DNA of 64,000 bases from Oscillospiraceae bacterium (GCA_015069195.1 SVJA01000002.1:124001-188000), one strand, 5' to 3'. Counted from the first letter of the stretch, positions 18,066-28,723 are shown. The notes: a model not told the origin generated them from the letters alone. Translations and numbers: made by a program.

Positions 18066-18153
18066 CAAGTAAAAAGACTGTGTGTCCCGTACAATCAGTA
18101 TAAAAACATTAAAGCAACGGTCCTGTCCGTCTGATTTCAACCTATATTCTGAA

Positions 18154-19014
18154 TTACGCCAAATTCATACAATCATAGTTCAGATAATCCGCAATCAACG
18201 ACACAAATTCTGAATTTGTCGGTCTGCCCTTTTGTATATTAACAGTAAATCTGAAAATATCATTTATAAGTTCTGTCTTTCCGCGAGTCCACGCTACATC
18301 AAGCGCGGTTCTTATAGCACGCTCCACGCTCTGAGGACTTTTCTTATACTTATTTGCAATTTCCGGATAAATCTCCTTTGTCATCCTGCCGGAAACCTCA
18401 TGGCTTTCCATAACCATCAAAATAGCCTCACGAAGGTAATCGTGACCGCACAAATGCGCAGGGATACCCATATCGTGTAAAAGCTGGGTAATTTTCACAA
18501 TAAGACGTCTCTGACCATAGCTTTTATCAACATCAAAGCCGGAAGCGGCCGACGGCATCATAACTGGCTCTTCTATCACCGAAAAGTTACTTTTCCCAAA
18601 CGACATATAATTTCGCGAAGAACCACCGCTCATAAATCTTTTCGATGCAGACTTAACAATATCTGTAACAGACTCAGGCAAAATCGGTTTTACAAAATAA
18701 CCAAAAACACCTGCTACAGAGGACTCTTTTATATACCGGTCATTATAAAACGAAGAAACAACAATTATTTCGCAATCCTTGCCGCCCGACAAAACAGAAC
18801 AATTCTTTATAAAAGACAATCCATCAACTCCCGGCAATACAACATCCATAATAATAACGTCCGGCTGCTCGCGTCGCACAGTATCAATAAAGCAAGAAAA
18901 ATCATTCACAACAAAAACATCACACGAAACAGAATCAATCAAAGACTTCCTAACCGAATCAGCGAAAAAAGCATCCCCGTCCGCAATAAAAATCTTCAAA
19001 TTTCTCTCATCCAT
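18154..19014 (-). CDS. spo0A: Stage 0 sporulation response regulator Spo0A
   Basis: 286 residues. The N-terminal receiver has phosphoacceptor Asp in VIIMDVVLPGVDG and Lys in GYFVKPILP. The C-terminal Spo0A effector is clear: GIPAHLCGHDYLREAILMV, the recognition-helix region KKSPQSVERAIRTALDVAWT, and RPTNSEFVSLIADYLNY. Phosphorylated Spo0A binds 0A boxes (TGTCGAA) and starts sporulation. One oddity is that the receiver acidic pocket reads IADGD where family members usually have ADD(N/R), so one metal-binding Asp seems replaced by Gly. The gene is usually next to spoIVB, which is absent here. Its upstream region holds a 0A box, DnaA-box-like pairs and a Noc site. Confidence 0.92.
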   Translation of the reverse strand: MDERNLKIFIADGDAFFADSVRKSLIDSVSCDVFVVNDFSCFIDTVRREQPDVIIMDVVLPGVDGLSFIKNCSVLSGGKDCEIIVVSSFYNDRYIKESSVAGVFGYFVKPILPESVTDIVKSASKRFMSGGSSRNYMSFGKSNFSVIEEPVMMPSAASGFDVDKSYGQRRLIVKITQLLHDMGIPAHLCGHDYLREAILMVMESHEVSGRMTKEIYPEIANKYKKSPQSVERAIRTALDVAWTRGKTELINDIFRFTVNIQKGRPTNSEFVSLIADYLNYDCMNLA

Positions 19015-19152
19015 AAACTACACTCCCAAACAATAAAATCAAACGTGATTTGCATGTAAAAGAGTGTAAAAAAGCTGCAAAAAAAAACGCATATATCACG
19101 CTTGCAAAAGGGATATTATCATAAAGAATCCCAACATTAAAGGATTTATGAT

Positions 19153-19166
19153 ATTTCCCGGGAAAT
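19153..19166. promoter_or_regulatory. Noc-binding site (NBS), upstream of spo0A
   Basis: ATTTCCCGGGAAAT is a perfect 14-bp palindrome identical to the consensus bound by Noc in Bacillus subtilis. A noc gene is in this window at 38607. Confidence 0.8.
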
Positions 19167-19232
19167 ACCTCTGTTTTTTTGAAAATTTGTCCGATTTGTG
19201 TTGAATAAATAAAAAACCACTTTTTCACGAAG

Positions 19233-19349
19233 TTTCCCACAGCCTGTGGGAAACCCTCCAAAAACCAAAACCTCAAAAAACACGTCAACCATAGGCTTTT
19301 CGGACTTTTTTAAAAGTTTCCCACAGTTTTGCCGCAAGCCTGTGGGAAA
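19233..19349. promoter_or_regulatory. Two inverted pairs of DnaA-box-like TTTCCCACAG sites
   Basis: TTTCCCACAG at 19233-19242 faces CTGTGGGAAA at 19244-19253. A second pair is at 19317-19326 and 19340-19349. The same 9-mer (TTTCCCACA / TGTGGGAAA) occurs three times in the dnaA-dnaN intergenic region. The sites lie 220-335 bases upstream of the spo0A start. Confidence 0.55.
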
Positions 19350-19393
19350 TTTCATTTTTGCCTTTATTTAACGATAAAACTAAACTTTTTCAG

Positions 19394-19400
19394 TGTCGAA
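19394..19400 (+). promoter_or_regulatory. 0A box upstream of spo0A
   Basis: TGTCGAA, the exact Spo0A-binding consensus, lies about 380 bases upstream of the spo0A start codon. It may serve autoregulation; distance and single copy leave this uncertain. Confidence 0.45.
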
Positions 19401-19450
19401 ATTCTTTGAATCCGCTCGAAGTATTTTTGTCAATTTTTAACGATTTTGTG

Positions 19451-19489
19451 CAAAAAAAGCACTAAAAAATTTTTTAAATTTTTAGTGCT
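19451..19489 (-). terminator. Terminator of the nad operon
   Basis: The stem AGCACTAAAAA / TTTTTAGTGCT (19458-19468, 19479-19489) is followed on the minus strand by seven T (plus-strand A run 19452-19458). Confidence 0.7.
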
Positions 19490-19543
19490 TACCCCTTGAC
19501 AAATTGTCTTTTTTCAGCATTTGAAAAAATGCTGAAAATCGGT

Positions 19544-19633
19544 GCGGGAAAACCACATTTTTCGATGTGGTTTTTCCCGCAAAGCATTTCCCGCCGGTAA
19601 ATGCTTTGCGGCGTCAGTTCTCGCTGACGCCGC
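19544..19633. repeat. Three abutting hairpins downstream of nadC
   Basis: Hairpin A spans 19544-19580 (GCGGGAAAACCACA stem with one bulge). Hairpin B has arms 19579-19589 and 19599-19609 (GCAAAGCATTT / AAATGCTTTGC). Hairpin C has arms 19608-19617 and 19624-19633 (GCGGCGTCAG / CTGACGCCGC). Neighbours share two bases at each junction, so A, B and C form a continuous chain. Only the first after nadC would be needed to end transcription. Confidence 0.7.
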
Positions 19634-19661
19634 ACCTTCAAAACGATATATATTTATCAAA

Positions 19662-20492
19662 TCAAAACTTCAAACTGATATCAAGACTCTTGACCGAATG
19701 AGTCAATTTACCGATTGAGATGATATCAACACCCGTTGCTGCAACGGAAACTATTCTTTCCTCTGTCATATCTCCGGAAGCCTCGGTGAGCGCTCTGCCG
19801 TCGATGTATTTTACTGCCTCCGTCATCATTTCATTGTTCATATTATCAAGCATTATGATATCAGCCTTTACCGCAACAGCCTCTTTTACCATATCGAGAG
19901 TTTCGGTTTCAACTTCAATCTTTACTGTATGAGGAATGTTTGCACGAACAGATGTCACCGCTGCGGTAATTCCGCCTGCAGCGGCTATATGATTGTCTTT
20001 TATAAGAACGCCGTCAGAAAGAGAAAAACGATGATTGCTTCCGCCGCCGACTCTTACTGCATATTTTTCAAGATAACGAAGTCCGGGAGTAGTTTTTCTG
20101 GTGTCTGCAATCTTTACATTGTAATCCTTCACCAAATCAACGAATCTACGCGTCATAGAGGCTGTTCCGGACATTCTCTGAACGAGATTGAGTCCGACTC
20201 TTTCACCCTTCAGAATTGCTCTGGAGGGTCCTTTGAGAGTTGCTATCAATTCACCCTTCTCGACAACATCTCCGTCAGCCTTAAGCATTGTAATTTCAAC
20301 GTCGGGATCTACAAGTTCGAAAACCCTGCTGAAAACGGGAAGACCTGCGATAACTCCTGACTCCTTTGCGATAAGTCTGCCTTCGGAAATTCTGTCAGCC
20401 GGAACGGTATACTCAGTAGTTATATCGCCAAACGGCATATCCTCGTCAAGTGCCGCGTAAAGTATTTCGTCAACCTTCATAAAATCTATCAT
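19662..20492 (-). CDS. nadC: Nicotinate-nucleotide pyrophosphorylase (carboxylating)
   Basis: 276 residues, normal for NadC. It turns quinolinate and PRPP into nicotinate mononucleotide, CO2 and pyrophosphate, the third step of de novo NAD synthesis. Visible motifs are EDMPFGDITTEYTVP, the RMSGTAS-containing helix, DTRKTTPGLRYLEKYAV with the PRPP/quinolinate-binding Arg and Lys, GGGSNHRFSLSDGVLIKDNH, and VEVETETLD with DIIMLDNM near the end. The ATG overlaps the nadB stop by four bases. It is the last gene of nadABC and is followed by a T-rich terminator. Confidence 0.96.
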   Translation of the reverse strand: MIDFMKVDEILYAALDEDMPFGDITTEYTVPADRISEGRLIAKESGVIAGLPVFSRVFELVDPDVEITMLKADGDVVEKGELIATLKGPSRAILKGERVGLNLVQRMSGTASMTRRFVDLVKDYNVKIADTRKTTPGLRYLEKYAVRVGGGSNHRFSLSDGVLIKDNHIAAAGGITAAVTSVRANIPHTVKIEVETETLDMVKEAVAVKADIIMLDNMNNEMMTEAVKYIDGRALTEASGDMTEERIVSVAATGVDIISIGKLTHSVKSLDISLKF

Positions 20493-22105
20493 TCATTAAC
20501 ACTCCTTATGATGTTTCTTCTCCAATTCTTATCATCAGTCTGAGGGAAATCAAGCCTGTAATGGGCGCCTCTGCTCTCTTTGCGTTCGAGCGCCGAAGTT
20601 ATCAACGCCTCTGCTAAAAGCACGTTATTCTGCAAAATAAAGGCCTCTATGCAAGCATTCTCCGTTCCATCAACAGTTTCTTTTATTTCACGAACCAACT
20701 TCAAAGCCTTTTTCATCTTATCTTCGGTTCTGATTATGCCGACATTGTGAGTCATAGAATGTCTTAACTGAGATATACACATTTTTAACTCATCAACGGA
20801 AAGCGCAGGTTTTCTTTCAACTTCACATACAAAACGAGGAAACGCGCCATCAAAATCGCACAAAATTTCTTCCGCCTCAACACCGATTCTGTGACCGAAA
20901 ACAAGACCTTCAAGAAGAGAATTACTTGCCAATCGATTAGCGCCGTGAATACCGTTACAAGCAGCCTCACCGCACGCATAAAAGCCCTTTATAGACGTTT
21001 TGCCGTAAACATCAGTCTTTATTCCGCCCATACAGTAATGTTCGGCAGGAGCTATCGGAATGAGGTCCTCAGCCATATCTATACCGTAGTTCTTACAAGT
21101 AGCAAAAATCATAGGGAATCTTTTTTCAAGATATTCTCTGCCTTTATATCTTATATCAAGGAAAGCATTGGTTTCGCCGTTCTTTTGCATTTCAAGAAAA
21201 ATAGAACGTGCAACAACATCACGAGGAGCAAGCTCTGCCTTTTCGTGATATCTCTCCATAAATCTTTCACCCTTGCCGTTCTTAAGGTGAGCGCCCTCAC
21301 CACGAACCGCCTCGGAAATAAGAAAACTTCTGTTTTCCTTATGATAAAGAACAGTCGGATGGAATTGAACAAATTCAAGGTCCATAAGCTCAGCACCCGC
21401 TCTGTAAGCAAAAGAAGCACCGTCACCTGTTGCAACATCCGGATTTGTGGTGTACTGGTACAAATTACCGTAACCGCCCGAAGCACAGACAACAAGACCT
21501 GCATAATAAATTTTATATTCCGTGGAATCTTCGTCAAAAACAAGAACACCGTAGCAACGATCATCTTTTACAAGCAAATCCACAACCCATATCTGCTCGT
21601 GGATATGAACGTTTTCACGCGCGGAAACACGCTGGATGAGTTTGTCGCAAACTTCCTTACCCGTCGCATCACCAGCATGAATAATTCGTCTGGTGCTGTG
21701 TGCCGCCTCTCTCGTAAGAGCCAAAGTGTTCGAATCTTTACTGCTCTTATCAAAATCAACGCCTAATTTACAAAGCCTGTCAATATTCTCTGCGGCTTCG
21801 TCAACCAACACTCTTACAGTGGATTCATTACAAAGGCCTGCACCGGCAAGCAATGTATCATTCATATGCATATCGGGAGAATCGTCTTTATCAAGAGAAA
21901 CAGCAATCCCTCCCTGCGCGAGAACAGAATTACTTATTTCCACCTTACCCTTCGTAAGAATGGAAATATTGTACTTCGGCTCCAATGTAAGCGCAGTATA
22001 AACACCCGCTATACCGCTACCTATAATAACAATATCCGAATAAACCTTCTCAAGTTTGTCTGAATCAAAATTAACTAAATACCTGTCAGAAGTCATAAGT
22101 TTCAC
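20489..22105 (-). CDS. nadB: L-aspartate oxidase
   Basis: 538 residues. A flavoprotein that oxidises L-aspartate to iminoaspartate, the substrate of NadA; in anaerobes fumarate can accept the electrons. The FAD-binding start is IVIGSGIAGVYTAL. The succinate-dehydrogenase-like signature includes NSVLAQGGIAVSL, the REAAHSTRRIIHAGDATG catalytic segment, FVQFHPTVL, PAEHYCMGGI and CNGIHGANRLASNSLLEGLVFG. The start is GTG at 22105, directly after the nadA stop, or ATG three codons later; neither has a strong ribosome site, so coupling to nadA is likely. Confidence 0.96.
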   Translation of the reverse strand: MKLMTSDRYLVNFDSDKLEKVYSDIVIIGSGIAGVYTALTLEPKYNISILTKGKVEISNSVLAQGGIAVSLDKDDSPDMHMNDTLLAGAGLCNESTVRVLVDEAAENIDRLCKLGVDFDKSSKDSNTLALTREAAHSTRRIIHAGDATGKEVCDKLIQRVSARENVHIHEQIWVVDLLVKDDRCYGVLVFDEDSTEYKIYYAGLVVCASGGYGNLYQYTTNPDVATGDGASFAYRAGAELMDLEFVQFHPTVLYHKENRSFLISEAVRGEGAHLKNGKGERFMERYHEKAELAPRDVVARSIFLEMQKNGETNAFLDIRYKGREYLEKRFPMIFATCKNYGIDMAEDLIPIAPAEHYCMGGIKTDVYGKTSIKGFYACGEAACNGIHGANRLASNSLLEGLVFGHRIGVEAEEILCDFDGAFPRFVCEVERKPALSVDELKMCISQLRHSMTHNVGIIRTEDKMKKALKLVREIKETVDGTENACIEAFILQNNVLLAEALITSALERKESRGAHYRLDFPQTDDKNWRRNIIRSVNE

Positions 22106-23035
22106 TTATTTAGAGGCAAGGTCAATCATTCGATTTAAAGCCTTTGATGCCTTTTCAATAATCTCCTCATCCAAATCCATTTCATGTTCGCCCGTAGAAA
22201 GGCATTTATATAAACTTTCCAAAGTAGTAAGCTTCATATCTTCGCAAACCAGATTTTCAGAAAGTAAATAAAACTTTTTGTCGTTATTATCGCGGCTCAT
22301 AGGATAAATTACACCCTTTTCGGTGCCGACAATAAATTCTTTGTGTTCAGAAGCCGCCGCAAACTCCATAATATCCTTTGTGCTGCCGATAAAATCTGCA
22401 TTTTCGCAAACTTCTGAAGGACACTCGGGATGAATTAAAATTTTAGCAAAAGGATATTTTTCTTTAGCAGACATAATATCCTCTTTTGTCATCTTATTAT
22501 GAACAGGGCAATAACCGTCCCACAAAATAAACTCTTTATCAGGACACTTTTCTGCAACGAAAGAACCCAAGTTTTTATCAGGGCAGAAAATAATCTGCTT
22601 TTCCTTCATATTTTTAACAACCTTAACGGCATTTGAAGAAGTAACAATAACATCGGATTCCGCCTTAACCGCGGCAGAAGAATTTATATATGTGACAACA
22701 GCCGCATCCGGATACATTTCCTTAAAAGCACGAAGTTCAGGTGCAGAAACCATATCTGCCATAGGACAACCGGCATCCTTTTCAGGAAGGAGCACAGTCT
22801 TCTCGGGAGAAAGAATCTTAGCACTTTCTGCCATAAAGTGAACTCCGCAGAATACAATTGTTTTTTCCTTTATTTTCGTGCAGTACTTACTGAGAGCATA
22901 CGAATCACCGACAACATCGGCAATATTTTGAATATTCGCAGTCTGGTAAGAATGAGCAAGGATAATAGCATCCTTCTCCTTTTTAAGCTTGAGGATTTCG
23001 TCAATCAACGCCTGTTTATCACTAATATCAGTCAT
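22106..23035 (-). CDS. nadA: Quinolinate synthase
   Basis: 309 residues. A [4Fe-4S] enzyme that condenses iminoaspartate with dihydroxyacetone phosphate to quinolinate. The three-domain repeat is visible, with cluster cysteines in IVFCGVHFMAE, HPECPSEV and NLVCEDMKL, and substrate histidine and tyrosine in ILAHSYQ. Its length is that of the short Clostridia/Archaea-type NadA. The ATG follows AAAGG. It leads the nadABC unit, directly downstream of the DUF4446 gene (17 bases), so it may read through from the chromosome-segregation operon. Confidence 0.95.
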   Translation of the reverse strand: MTDISDKQALIDEILKLKKEKDAIILAHSYQTANIQNIADVVGDSYALSKYCTKIKEKTIVFCGVHFMAESAKILSPEKTVLLPEKDAGCPMADMVSAPELRAFKEMYPDAAVVTYINSSAAVKAESDVIVTSSNAVKVVKNMKEKQIIFCPDKNLGSFVAEKCPDKEFILWDGYCPVHNKMTKEDIMSAKEKYPFAKILIHPECPSEVCENADFIGSTKDIMEFAAASEHKEFIVGTEKGVIYPMSRDNNDKKFYLLSENLVCEDMKLTTLESLYKCLSTGEHEMDLDEEIIEKASKALNRMIDLASK

Positions 23036-23052
23036 AAAATAAAACCTTTCAA

Positions 23053-23517
23053 TTATTTTCTAATAATGACCTTTTGTTCTTCTTCGGAAAGTTCCATGTC
23101 CGGAATACCTTCTTCTATATGCTTTATGTAGAGATTTACACCGTTTCTGTAATACAAACCGGTCAAAACAATTCCGTCTTCAGCTTCGTTAGTCAAACCC
23201 AAAGAAAAACTGAGTTTCGCGTCATTATCGCCGGAAGCACTGTATCTCACAAGTTTAACACTATCAAAATTCTTTCTCTGCTTCTCCTGCAAAATAAAAA
23301 CATCATTTTTGTACTTTGCAACATCTCTGCCAAGTTCTGCCTGTCTCTCGAAGTTTTTCATCAAAAGATCTTCAACAGATTCATTTGCAAACTTTTTATT
23401 TAAAACAGCCTGGTTCTGTCTTATATTCGCAATTTTTGAATACAGCAACAAAATAAGAGCCAAATTAACAACAATAAGAATAAAAAGAACCGCAACTAAA
23501 ATATAAATTATTGTCAT
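23053..23517 (-). CDS. DUF4446 membrane-anchored protein
   Basis: 154 residues with one N-terminal helix (about 2-27), a coiled coil (about 30-80) and a C-terminal domain (FDSVKLVRYSASGDNDAKLS, FSLGLTNEAEDGIVLTGLY, EEGIPDMELSEEEQKV). This matches DUF4446, a family that sits next to parAB near the origin in many Clostridia. Function is unknown. The gene order here (parS, then DUF4446, then nadA) supports a role tied to chromosome segregation or division, by location only. Confidence 0.85.
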   Translation of the reverse strand: MTIIYILVAVLFILIVVNLALILLLYSKIANIRQNQAVLNKKFANESVEDLLMKNFERQAELGRDVAKYKNDVFILQEKQRKNFDSVKLVRYSASGDNDAKLSFSLGLTNEAEDGIVLTGLYYRNGVNLYIKHIEEGIPDMELSEEEQKVIIRK

Positions 23518-23546
23518 ATGAATTACCCCAATCCGATAAACTACAT

Positions 23547-23562
23547 TGTTTCACGTGAAACA
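23547..23562. promoter_or_regulatory. parS site 1
   Basis: TGTTTCACGTGAAACA is a perfect parS, immediately after the parB stop codon. Confidence 0.97.
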
Positions 23563-23563
23563 A

Positions 23564-24445
23564 TTATCTTTTCTCTGTCAAATATTGTATCAAACGTTCT
23601 CTCTCGTCGGCAGAGAAGTAGTCAATTATTATTTTTCCCTTACCGTTATTATCAACTAATTTAACCTTGGTTCCGAGTGCGTTTTTTAAATCATTTTGAA
23701 TTTTCTTAACTTCAATAAATGACGTATCCGAAAAATTATCCTGTACTGCAACTTTTTTAGGTTTATTAAGTTTCTTAACAAGTTCCTCTGTTTGACGCAC
23801 GCTATATCCGTTTTCAACAATAAGGTTTGCCGCAACAAGTTGATTATCTTTATCATTCAGTGCTAACAAAGTTCTTCCGTGACCTTCAGAAATATCCCCT
23901 TTTATAATCATAAGCCTTACATCTTTATCTAAAACCAACAGACGCATCTTATTCGTAATAAACGGACGACTTTTTCCTACAACTTCAGAAAGCTTCTCCT
24001 GTGTCATTTTGTATTCATCTATAAGACGCTGATAAGCCTCTGCTTCTTCTATAGGATTGAGATCTTCTCTCTGGATATTTTCTATGAGAGCTAATTCTAA
24101 TACTTCTCTTCTGGAAACATTCTTCTCTATAGCAGGAATTTGTTTTAATCCTGCCACACGAGCAGCTCTCCAACGACGCTCACCGGCAATAATTCTGTAA
24201 GAATCACCCTCTTTGGAAACAACGATAGGTTGTATCAAACCGTGTTCTCTTATAGAATCAGCAAGTTGCTGTATTTTTTCTTTATCAAAATACTTTCGAG
24301 GTTGACCGTCTCCCGGCTCTATGTCGGTTATATTTATCAATACAACTGACTCCGAAACCTCTTTTTTAACCTCTTCTATAACAGTTTTATTTTGAAATAA
24401 GGCATTTACGCCGCCTCCGAGCGCTGATTTTTTAGGTTTTGCCAT
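23564..24445 (-). CDS. parB: Chromosome-partitioning protein ParB (Spo0J)
   Basis: 293 residues. The CTPase/parS-clamp domain shows QPRKYFDKEKIQQLADSI, the GERRWRAAR CTP-binding box and ENIQREDLNPIEEAEAY. The helix-turn-helix TQEKLSEVVGKSRPFITNKM follows, and a C-terminal dimerisation segment completes the protein. ParB loads on parS, slides as a CTP clamp, and with ParA and SMC organises and separates origins. It lies 18 bases after parA with a good AAGGAAAAGGA leader, and is flanked on both sides by perfect parS sites. Spo0J rather than Noc is shown by its pairing with parA. Confidence 0.96.
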   Translation of the reverse strand: MAKPKKSALGGGVNALFQNKTVIEEVKKEVSESVVLINITDIEPGDGQPRKYFDKEKIQQLADSIREHGLIQPIVVSKEGDSYRIIAGERRWRAARVAGLKQIPAIEKNVSRREVLELALIENIQREDLNPIEEAEAYQRLIDEYKMTQEKLSEVVGKSRPFITNKMRLLVLDKDVRLMIIKGDISEGHGRTLLALNDKDNQLVAANLIVENGYSVRQTEELVKKLNKPKKVAVQDNFSDTSFIEVKKIQNDLKNALGTKVKLVDNNGKGKIIIDYFSADERERLIQYLTEKR

Positions 24446-24463
24446 AATAAAAATTCCTTTTCC

Positions 24464-25225
24464 TTAAGAAAGCGAAATAAATTCATCAGCAAGATTCAAA
24501 TATGCTTCAGAACCTTTTGATTTCGGATCATATTTTATTATTGGAAGTCCGTAACTGGGACATTCACTGAGTTTTACATTTCTCGGTATAATAGTTCCGT
24601 AAACTTTATCTTCAAAATGACTTCTTACAGCATCTACAACCTCTACGGAAAGGTTTGTACGAATATCAAACATAGTCATTACAACACCTTCTACTTTAAG
24701 GTTCTTATTCAAATACTTCTGAACAGACTGGACAGTATCCATAAGCTGTGAAAGACCTTCCAACGCAAAGAACTCACACTGAATAGGAACTAAAACAGTA
24801 TCAGAACCTGTCAATGCATTTATTGTAAGAAGTCCGAGCGCCGGAGGACAATCTATAAAAATAAAATCATACTCATCTTTTATATGTTCTATAGCAACTT
24901 TAATCTTAGATTCGCGTGAAAATAAACTTACAAGTTCTACCTCTGCTCCTGCAAGAGAAATACTGGATGGGCATATGAAGAGATTTTCCTGTACAGTAGG
25001 AACTATAACCTCTTTAATATCCATATCGTTTATTATTACATCATAAATAGACTTTTCTGTGCTTTTTTTATCAATTCCGAGTCCTGTAGTAGCATTACCC
25101 TGTGGATCAAGGTCAATCAACAGAACTTTTTTTCCTCTGTACGCAACACATGCGCTCAGGTTAATAGAAGTTGTAGTTTTACCTACTCCGCCCTTTTGGT
25201 TAGCAACTGATATTACCTTAGCCAT
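24464..25225 (-). CDS. parA: Chromosome-partitioning ATPase ParA (Soj)
   Basis: 253 residues from the ATG at 25225, which gives the family start MAKVISVANQKGGVGKTTT; an upstream ATG at 25237 would add four residues. The deviant Walker A (KGGVGKTT), the VLLIDLDPQGNATTGLG block and Walker B (FIFIDCPPALG) define Soj/ParA. It binds nonspecific DNA as an ATP dimer and is stimulated by ParB. In spore formers Soj also acts on DnaA and, through Spo0J, on Spo0A-dependent control. A perfect parS lies in its promoter region. Confidence 0.96.
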   Translation of the reverse strand: MAKVISVANQKGGVGKTTTSINLSACVAYRGKKVLLIDLDPQGNATTGLGIDKKSTEKSIYDVIINDMDIKEVIVPTVQENLFICPSSISLAGAEVELVSLFSRESKIKVAIEHIKDEYDFIFIDCPPALGLLTINALTGSDTVLVPIQCEFFALEGLSQLMDTVQSVQKYLNKNLKVEGVVMTMFDIRTNLSVEVVDAVRSHFEDKVYGTIIPRNVKLSECPSYGLPIIKYDPKSKGSEAYLNLADEFISLS

Positions 25226-25248
25226 AAATTGTTTCATCTCTTTCCAAA

Positions 25249-25264
25249 TGTTTCACGTGAAACA
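25249..25264. promoter_or_regulatory. parS site 2
   Basis: TGTTTCACGTGAAACA, perfect, between the gyrB stop and the parA start. Confidence 0.97.
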
Positions 25265-25273
25265 TTTTTATAA

Positions 25274-27232
<1,959 letters not shown>

Positions 27233-27502
27233 TTAATATAACATTACTCTCTTTTTCAGCGTAGAAGCCGAAATAGGAGTCAAATAAATAAAATTAACTT
27301 CTTCTCCTGTTTCCGATAAAATCTCTTTTACAACCACAAATGATACAGGCATATCGTCTGAAACATTATATACTCTACCCTCATTTTCAGCTCTTTTAAG
27401 AACTTCTCTGGTTGTGCCGGTAGTTGTAGTAAATTCTAAATCGAAAACTCCTAACAAATTTTTTAAAGGTATTGAAATATTATTTCCGAGATGTAAAAAC
27501 AT
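27233..27502 (-). CDS. remB: RemB/YaaB-like DUF370 protein
   Basis: 89 residues from the ATG at 27502, which gives the family start MFLHLGNNISIPLKNLLGVF; a TTG eight codons upstream would overlap the AAGGAG ribosome site. The pattern (HLG, LGVFDLE, VVVKEILS, LTPISASTLKKR) matches the small DUF370 proteins that sit between recF and gyrB in Firmicutes. In B. subtilis RemB and the related DNA-binding RemA control matrix genes. Its exact target here is unknown. It lies 15 bases before gyrB. Confidence 0.85.
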   Translation of the reverse strand: MFLHLGNNISIPLKNLLGVFDLEFTTTTGTTREVLKRAENEGRVYNVSDDMPVSFVVVKEILSETGEEVNFIYLTPISASTLKKRVMLY

Positions 27503-27631
27503 AATTACAAAAAGTCTCCTTTTCAACAGCCTTTAATACTTTTGAATTGTAACACATTTTGTAATTTAAAACAAGCTTTAAGGCGTAAAATTGCCCCAAA
27601 TTTCCATTTTTATTTTAAAAGGTGTTTTATA

Positions 27632-28717
27632 TTATTTTAATTCAAGATTGATTAAATTAACATTTAAACTGTTTTCTTTGATATCAAACTCTGTGCAAGT
27701 AATAAAAGTCTGAATATTTCCTATAAAATGAAGAAGTTTTTCCTGTCTTTTTTTATCAAGTTCGGAAAGAACATCATCAAGAAACAAAACAGGCTTTCTT
27801 CCTGTTAATTTTTCCATCAATGTAAGTTCTGCTATTTTCATAGAAATAACAGCAGTTCTCTTTTGTCCCTGAGATCCGAACATCTTAAGATTTTCTTCAT
27901 TTAAAAACAAATCAATATCATCTTTATGAGGACCGTAAAGACAAAATTCTCTGTCTTTTTCTCTTTCATAGTTATTTTTAAGAACCCCTAAAAAAGATTT
28001 TTTTATTTTTTCACGGTCATATTCTCCGTTTTCTTCTATTTTAAAACTACCGGAGTATTTAAGTCTTAATAATTCTTTATTTTCTGTAATAAATTTGTGT
28101 ATTTCCCCGGAAAATTCATTTATATTTTCTATAAATTTTAATCTTTCTAAAATAATACCGGATCCTGCCTCAGCAATCTGCTCATTTAATACTTCTATCT
28201 GTAAAATATCAGTTTTTCTGCTTTTTAAACATATATTTTTTTGATTTATCAATCTATTGTATACAACAAGATCGTAATAATACGATTGACTAAGCTGACT
28301 GAGAGCTATATCCATAAACTTTCTTCTTGCCGAAGGTCCGCTCGTTATAAGAAGTAAATCCTCAGGAGCAAAAACTACAGCCATAAATGTACCCATAAGA
28401 TATCTCATTTTTCTTATGTAAAAACCGTTTATTTTTATAGAACGTTCTCTTTTTCTGTCATATGTTATATAAACAGACTCATTTATATCATTTTTAAGAG
28501 AAATACCAACTTCATATTTTTCCTTATCATTTTTTATCAATTCAATATCTTTAGATGTTCTGAAAGATTTTCCGACAGCACAAATAAACATGGCCTCTAA
28601 TAAGTTTGTCTTACCAAGGCCATTTTTTCCGCAAATAACGTTTAAACCGCTATTGAAATTTATTTCAAAATTATCATAATTTCTAAAGTTTTTTATATAA
28701 AGTGAAGATATTTCCAC
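27632..28717 (-). CDS. recF: DNA replication and repair protein RecF
   Basis: 361 residues. An SMC-like ATPase that helps load RecA at single-strand gaps. Walker A is CGKNGLGKTNLLEAM, the signature is MFGSQGQKRTAVISMK, and Walker B is PVLFLDDVLSELD. The start is GTG at 28717 with AAGGTG upstream, overlapping the end region of dnaN (6 bases between). It is in the usual dnaA-dnaN-recF order; the small S4-domain gene often found between dnaN and recF is absent. Confidence 0.95.
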   Translation of the reverse strand: MEISSLYIKNFRNYDNFEINFNSGLNVICGKNGLGKTNLLEAMFICAVGKSFRTSKDIELIKNDKEKYEVGISLKNDINESVYITYDRKRERSIKINGFYIRKMRYLMGTFMAVVFAPEDLLLITSGPSARRKFMDIALSQLSQSYYYDLVVYNRLINQKNICLKSRKTDILQIEVLNEQIAEAGSGIILERLKFIENINEFSGEIHKFITENKELLRLKYSGSFKIEENGEYDREKIKKSFLGVLKNNYEREKDREFCLYGPHKDDIDLFLNEENLKMFGSQGQKRTAVISMKIAELTLMEKLTGRKPVLFLDDVLSELDKKRQEKLLHFIGNIQTFITCTEFDIKENSLNVNLINLELK

Positions 28718-28723
28718 CTATTA

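Noticed and set aside
20891-21766. Open frame of 291 codons antisense to nadB
   Set aside because: It is the mirror of a well-supported nadB frame, has no ribosome site and its product looks like shadow sequence.
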